From positions 1 to 15,779 of the forward strand of contig CAJBSR010000171.1 of assembly GCA_903958285.1 (NCBI GenBank): a stretch of 15,779 bases of DNA, given 5' to 3'. A program made the position numbers and the translations under genes. This DNA comes from an uncultured Sphingomonadales bacterium (lineage in GTDB: Bacteria; Pseudomonadota; Alphaproteobacteria; Sphingomonadales; Sphingomonadaceae). Below, piece by piece: positions 14,366 through 15,779 of the stretch. Every line of letters begins with the position of its first letter. Within the stretch, counting starts at the first letter, position 1. Under the pieces are notes generated by a model that was not told the origin of the DNA, ran no database searches, and worked only from the letters and a program-made list of their open reading frames with translations.

Positions 14366-15045
14366 TCCGTCGCCTTCTTCTCGCTTTGGCCCTGATGCTG
14401 GGCGTCGCCCTTCCGGCTTCAGCCCAGAATTACACGGCGATGGTCACAACAACCCCCGCCGGGTCGTTCGTTATGGGCAATCCCAAGGCCAAGGTCCGGC
14501 TGGTCGAATATCTCAGCTACACCTGTTCCCACTGCGCGCATTTTACCGAAGAGGCGGCCGTCCCCCTGAAGCGCGATTATGTCGCCAAGGGATTGGTCTC
14601 GGTTGAACTGCGCAATCTGGTACGCGATCCCTTTGACCTGACCGCCGCCCTCCTTGCCCGCTGTGGTGGCCCGTCCCGCGTGTTCAGCCTCACCGAAGCG
14701 ATCATGAGCCGCCAAGCTGTCTGGATGGCCGACGCGCAGGTGTTGGTGGCCAAGCAGGGCGAGGCGCTTCAAACCATGAAGCTCATCCCGCAATTGCAGA
14801 TGATCGCCAAGGAAAGCGGGTTGCTCGCCATTGCCCAGTCCAAGGGTGTGACCGCGGCACAGGCCAACGCCTGCCTTGCTGCGCCCCAGATGCACAAGAC
14901 CGTGATCGCCATGACCAAAGACGCGGTCGAGGTGCGGAAGATCAACTCAACGCCCACCTTCCTCATCAACAACAAGCCCGGCCCAAAGAGTTCGGAATGG
15001 GCCGATATGGACACTGCCCTGCGCACCACGCTGGGCCTTCGGTAA
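14362..15045 (+). CDS. DsbA-family thiol-disulfide oxidoreductase (periplasmic)
   Basis: 227-residue thioredoxin-fold protein exported to the periplasm. The signal peptide MIRRLLLALALMLGVALPASA is cleaved before Gln22. The active site is CSHC (55-58), and the cis-proline loop is STPTFLIN (Pro198). Two further cysteines, Cys101 (LLARC) and Cys171 (ACLA), fit the second disulfide described for alpha-type DsbA such as Wolbachia alpha-DsbA1. It probably catalyses or isomerises disulfides in exported proteins. It overlaps the DUF721 stop by 4 bases and is followed after 11 bases by a paralogue that is a lipoprotein. No dsbB-like gene is in the window. Confidence 0.93.
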   Translation: MIRRLLLALALMLGVALPASAQNYTAMVTTTPAGSFVMGNPKAKVRLVEYLSYTCSHCAHFTEEAAVPLKRDYVAKGLVSVELRNLVRDPFDLTAALLARCGGPSRVFSLTEAIMSRQAVWMADAQVLVAKQGEALQTMKLIPQLQMIAKESGLLAIAQSKGVTAAQANACLAAPQMHKTVIAMTKDAVEVRKINSTPTFLINNKPGPKSSEWADMDTALRTTLGLR

Positions 15046-15056
15046 GGGATATGCAT

Positions 15057-15779
15057 ATGAAGAAACTGCTTCTCGCAACATCGGCGCTGCTGCTGATCAC
15101 TGCCTGCAATGACAAAGCGGCAGACAAGAGCGGATCCTCTGGCGGTGCTTCTGCCGTGACGGCGCCTACGGGGGCCAAATGGACGGAAACCACGGCTGTA
15201 ACGCCCGATGGCGGCATGTTGATGGGTAACCCCAATGCGCCTGTTAAGCTTATCGAATATGGCGCGCTCACCTGTTCGCACTGTGCCGAATTCTCCGAAC
15301 AATCTTCAGTGGAACTGAAGGCCATGATCGACAAGGGCAGTGTGTCCTATGAGTTCCGGACCTTCCTGCTGAACGGCCTCGATATTCCGGCGGCGCTGCT
15401 GGCGCGTTGCAGCGGCGCTGGTCCCTTCTTCCCGCTTGCCGAACAGCTGTTCGCCGCACAGCGGGACTGGCTGGGCAAGGCACAGGCGCTCACGGCCGAA
15501 GACCAGAAGGCGCTTCAGGCGATGACGCCTGCCCAGCTGCCAACGGCCCTTGCCGACAAACTGGGTCTGGTCGAGTTTGTCCGCCAGCGCGGCATTCCGG
15601 AAGAAAAGGCCAAGGCCTGCCTCGCCGATGCCAAGGCGATCGATGCCCTCGTCGCGCTGACCGACAAGGGCGTCCGCGAATTCAAGGTGCAAGGCACGCC
15701 GACCTTCGTCATCAATGGCGTGACGCAGGAAAATACGTCGAACTGGGAATTGCTGAAACCCAAGCTGATCGACGCGGGC
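15057..15779 (+). CDS. DsbA-family lipoprotein (3' end missing)
   Basis: The frame is open for 241 codons to the window edge with no stop; by alignment to its upstream paralogue only the last few residues are missing. The N terminus MKKLLLATSALLLITAC is a lipoprotein signal with acylated Cys17, followed by a Gly/Ser/Ala-rich linker (about 20-40). The thioredoxin domain has CSHC (73-76), the cis-proline GTPTFVIN (Pro215), and the same extra pair Cys118 (LLARC) and Cys188 (KACLA). It looks like a membrane-tethered partner of the soluble DsbA just upstream, perhaps with a different redox role. ATG 15057 is preferred to ATG 15051 because AAGGGA lies 7 bases before it. The spacing suggests co-transcription with the DUF721 and DsbA genes. 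Confidence 0.93.
   Translation, partial: MKKLLLATSALLLITACNDKAADKSGSSGGASAVTAPTGAKWTETTAVTPDGGMLMGNPNAPVKLIEYGALTCSHCAEFSEQSSVELKAMIDKGSVSYEFRTFLLNGLDIPAALLARCSGAGPFFPLAEQLFAAQRDWLGKAQALTAEDQKALQAMTPAQLPTALADKLGLVEFVRQRGIPEEKAKACLADAKAIDALVALTDKGVREFKVQGTPTFVINGVTQENTSNWELLKPKLIDAG

Overview
The window looks like a chromosomal segment of an alphaproteobacterium of the order Sphingomonadales. The genus cannot be fixed from sequence alone. The evidence is GC-rich DNA, two extracytoplasmic proteins ending in the PEPxxWA form of the PEP-CTERM sorting signal, a membrane-anchored CycM-like cytochrome c next to a monofunctional prephenate dehydratase, a mutY / DUF721 / DsbA / DsbA block, and two kinds of intergenic inverted repeat of the type seen in sphingomonads. 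Thirteen of the fifteen genes are complete. glnA is cut at the left edge and a second DsbA-like gene is cut at the right edge. I see no tRNA, rRNA, CRISPR array, transposase or phage gene, and no gene-free stretch over 300 bases.

Layout. 1-1163: the end of glutamine synthetase (glnA) and its intrinsic terminator. 1192-4117: a small accessory-looking module of a divergent LuxR-type regulator and two unrelated PEP-CTERM secreted proteins. It is bounded by two near-identical 41-base terminator copies (38/41), one after glnA and one after the module. 4185-5510: an exported M20 metallopeptidase. 5638-7062: an aldehyde dehydrogenase whose upstream region carries a MerR/LiuR-like dyad. 7106-8625: an extensin-like lipoprotein followed by a LOG-family protein; the aldehyde dehydrogenase terminator overlaps the lipoprotein start codon. 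8654-8746: a repeat pair. 8827-10456: a membrane cytochrome c and prephenate dehydratase, divergent. 10470-10597: a second, strongly palindromic repeat pair between convergent genes. 10617-13824 (minus strand): mutY, a Tat-exported serine hydrolase and nudC, with overlapping stop and start codons. 13835-15779 (plus strand): a DUF721/DciA-like gene overlapping a periplasmic DsbA gene, then a DsbA-like lipoprotein gene.

How they fit together. Most are housekeeping genes: nitrogen assimilation, phenylalanine synthesis, respiration, oxidative DNA repair, NAD(H) turnover, helicase loading and disulfide chemistry. The accessory-looking part is the regulator and PEP-CTERM module after glnA. The points most worth a second look are the duplicated terminator around that module, the gene start buried in a terminator hairpin at 7099-7129, the dyad operator upstream of the aldehyde dehydrogenase, and the tandem soluble/lipoprotein DsbA pair with an extra conserved cysteine pair. 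I found no convincing new defence or mobile system.
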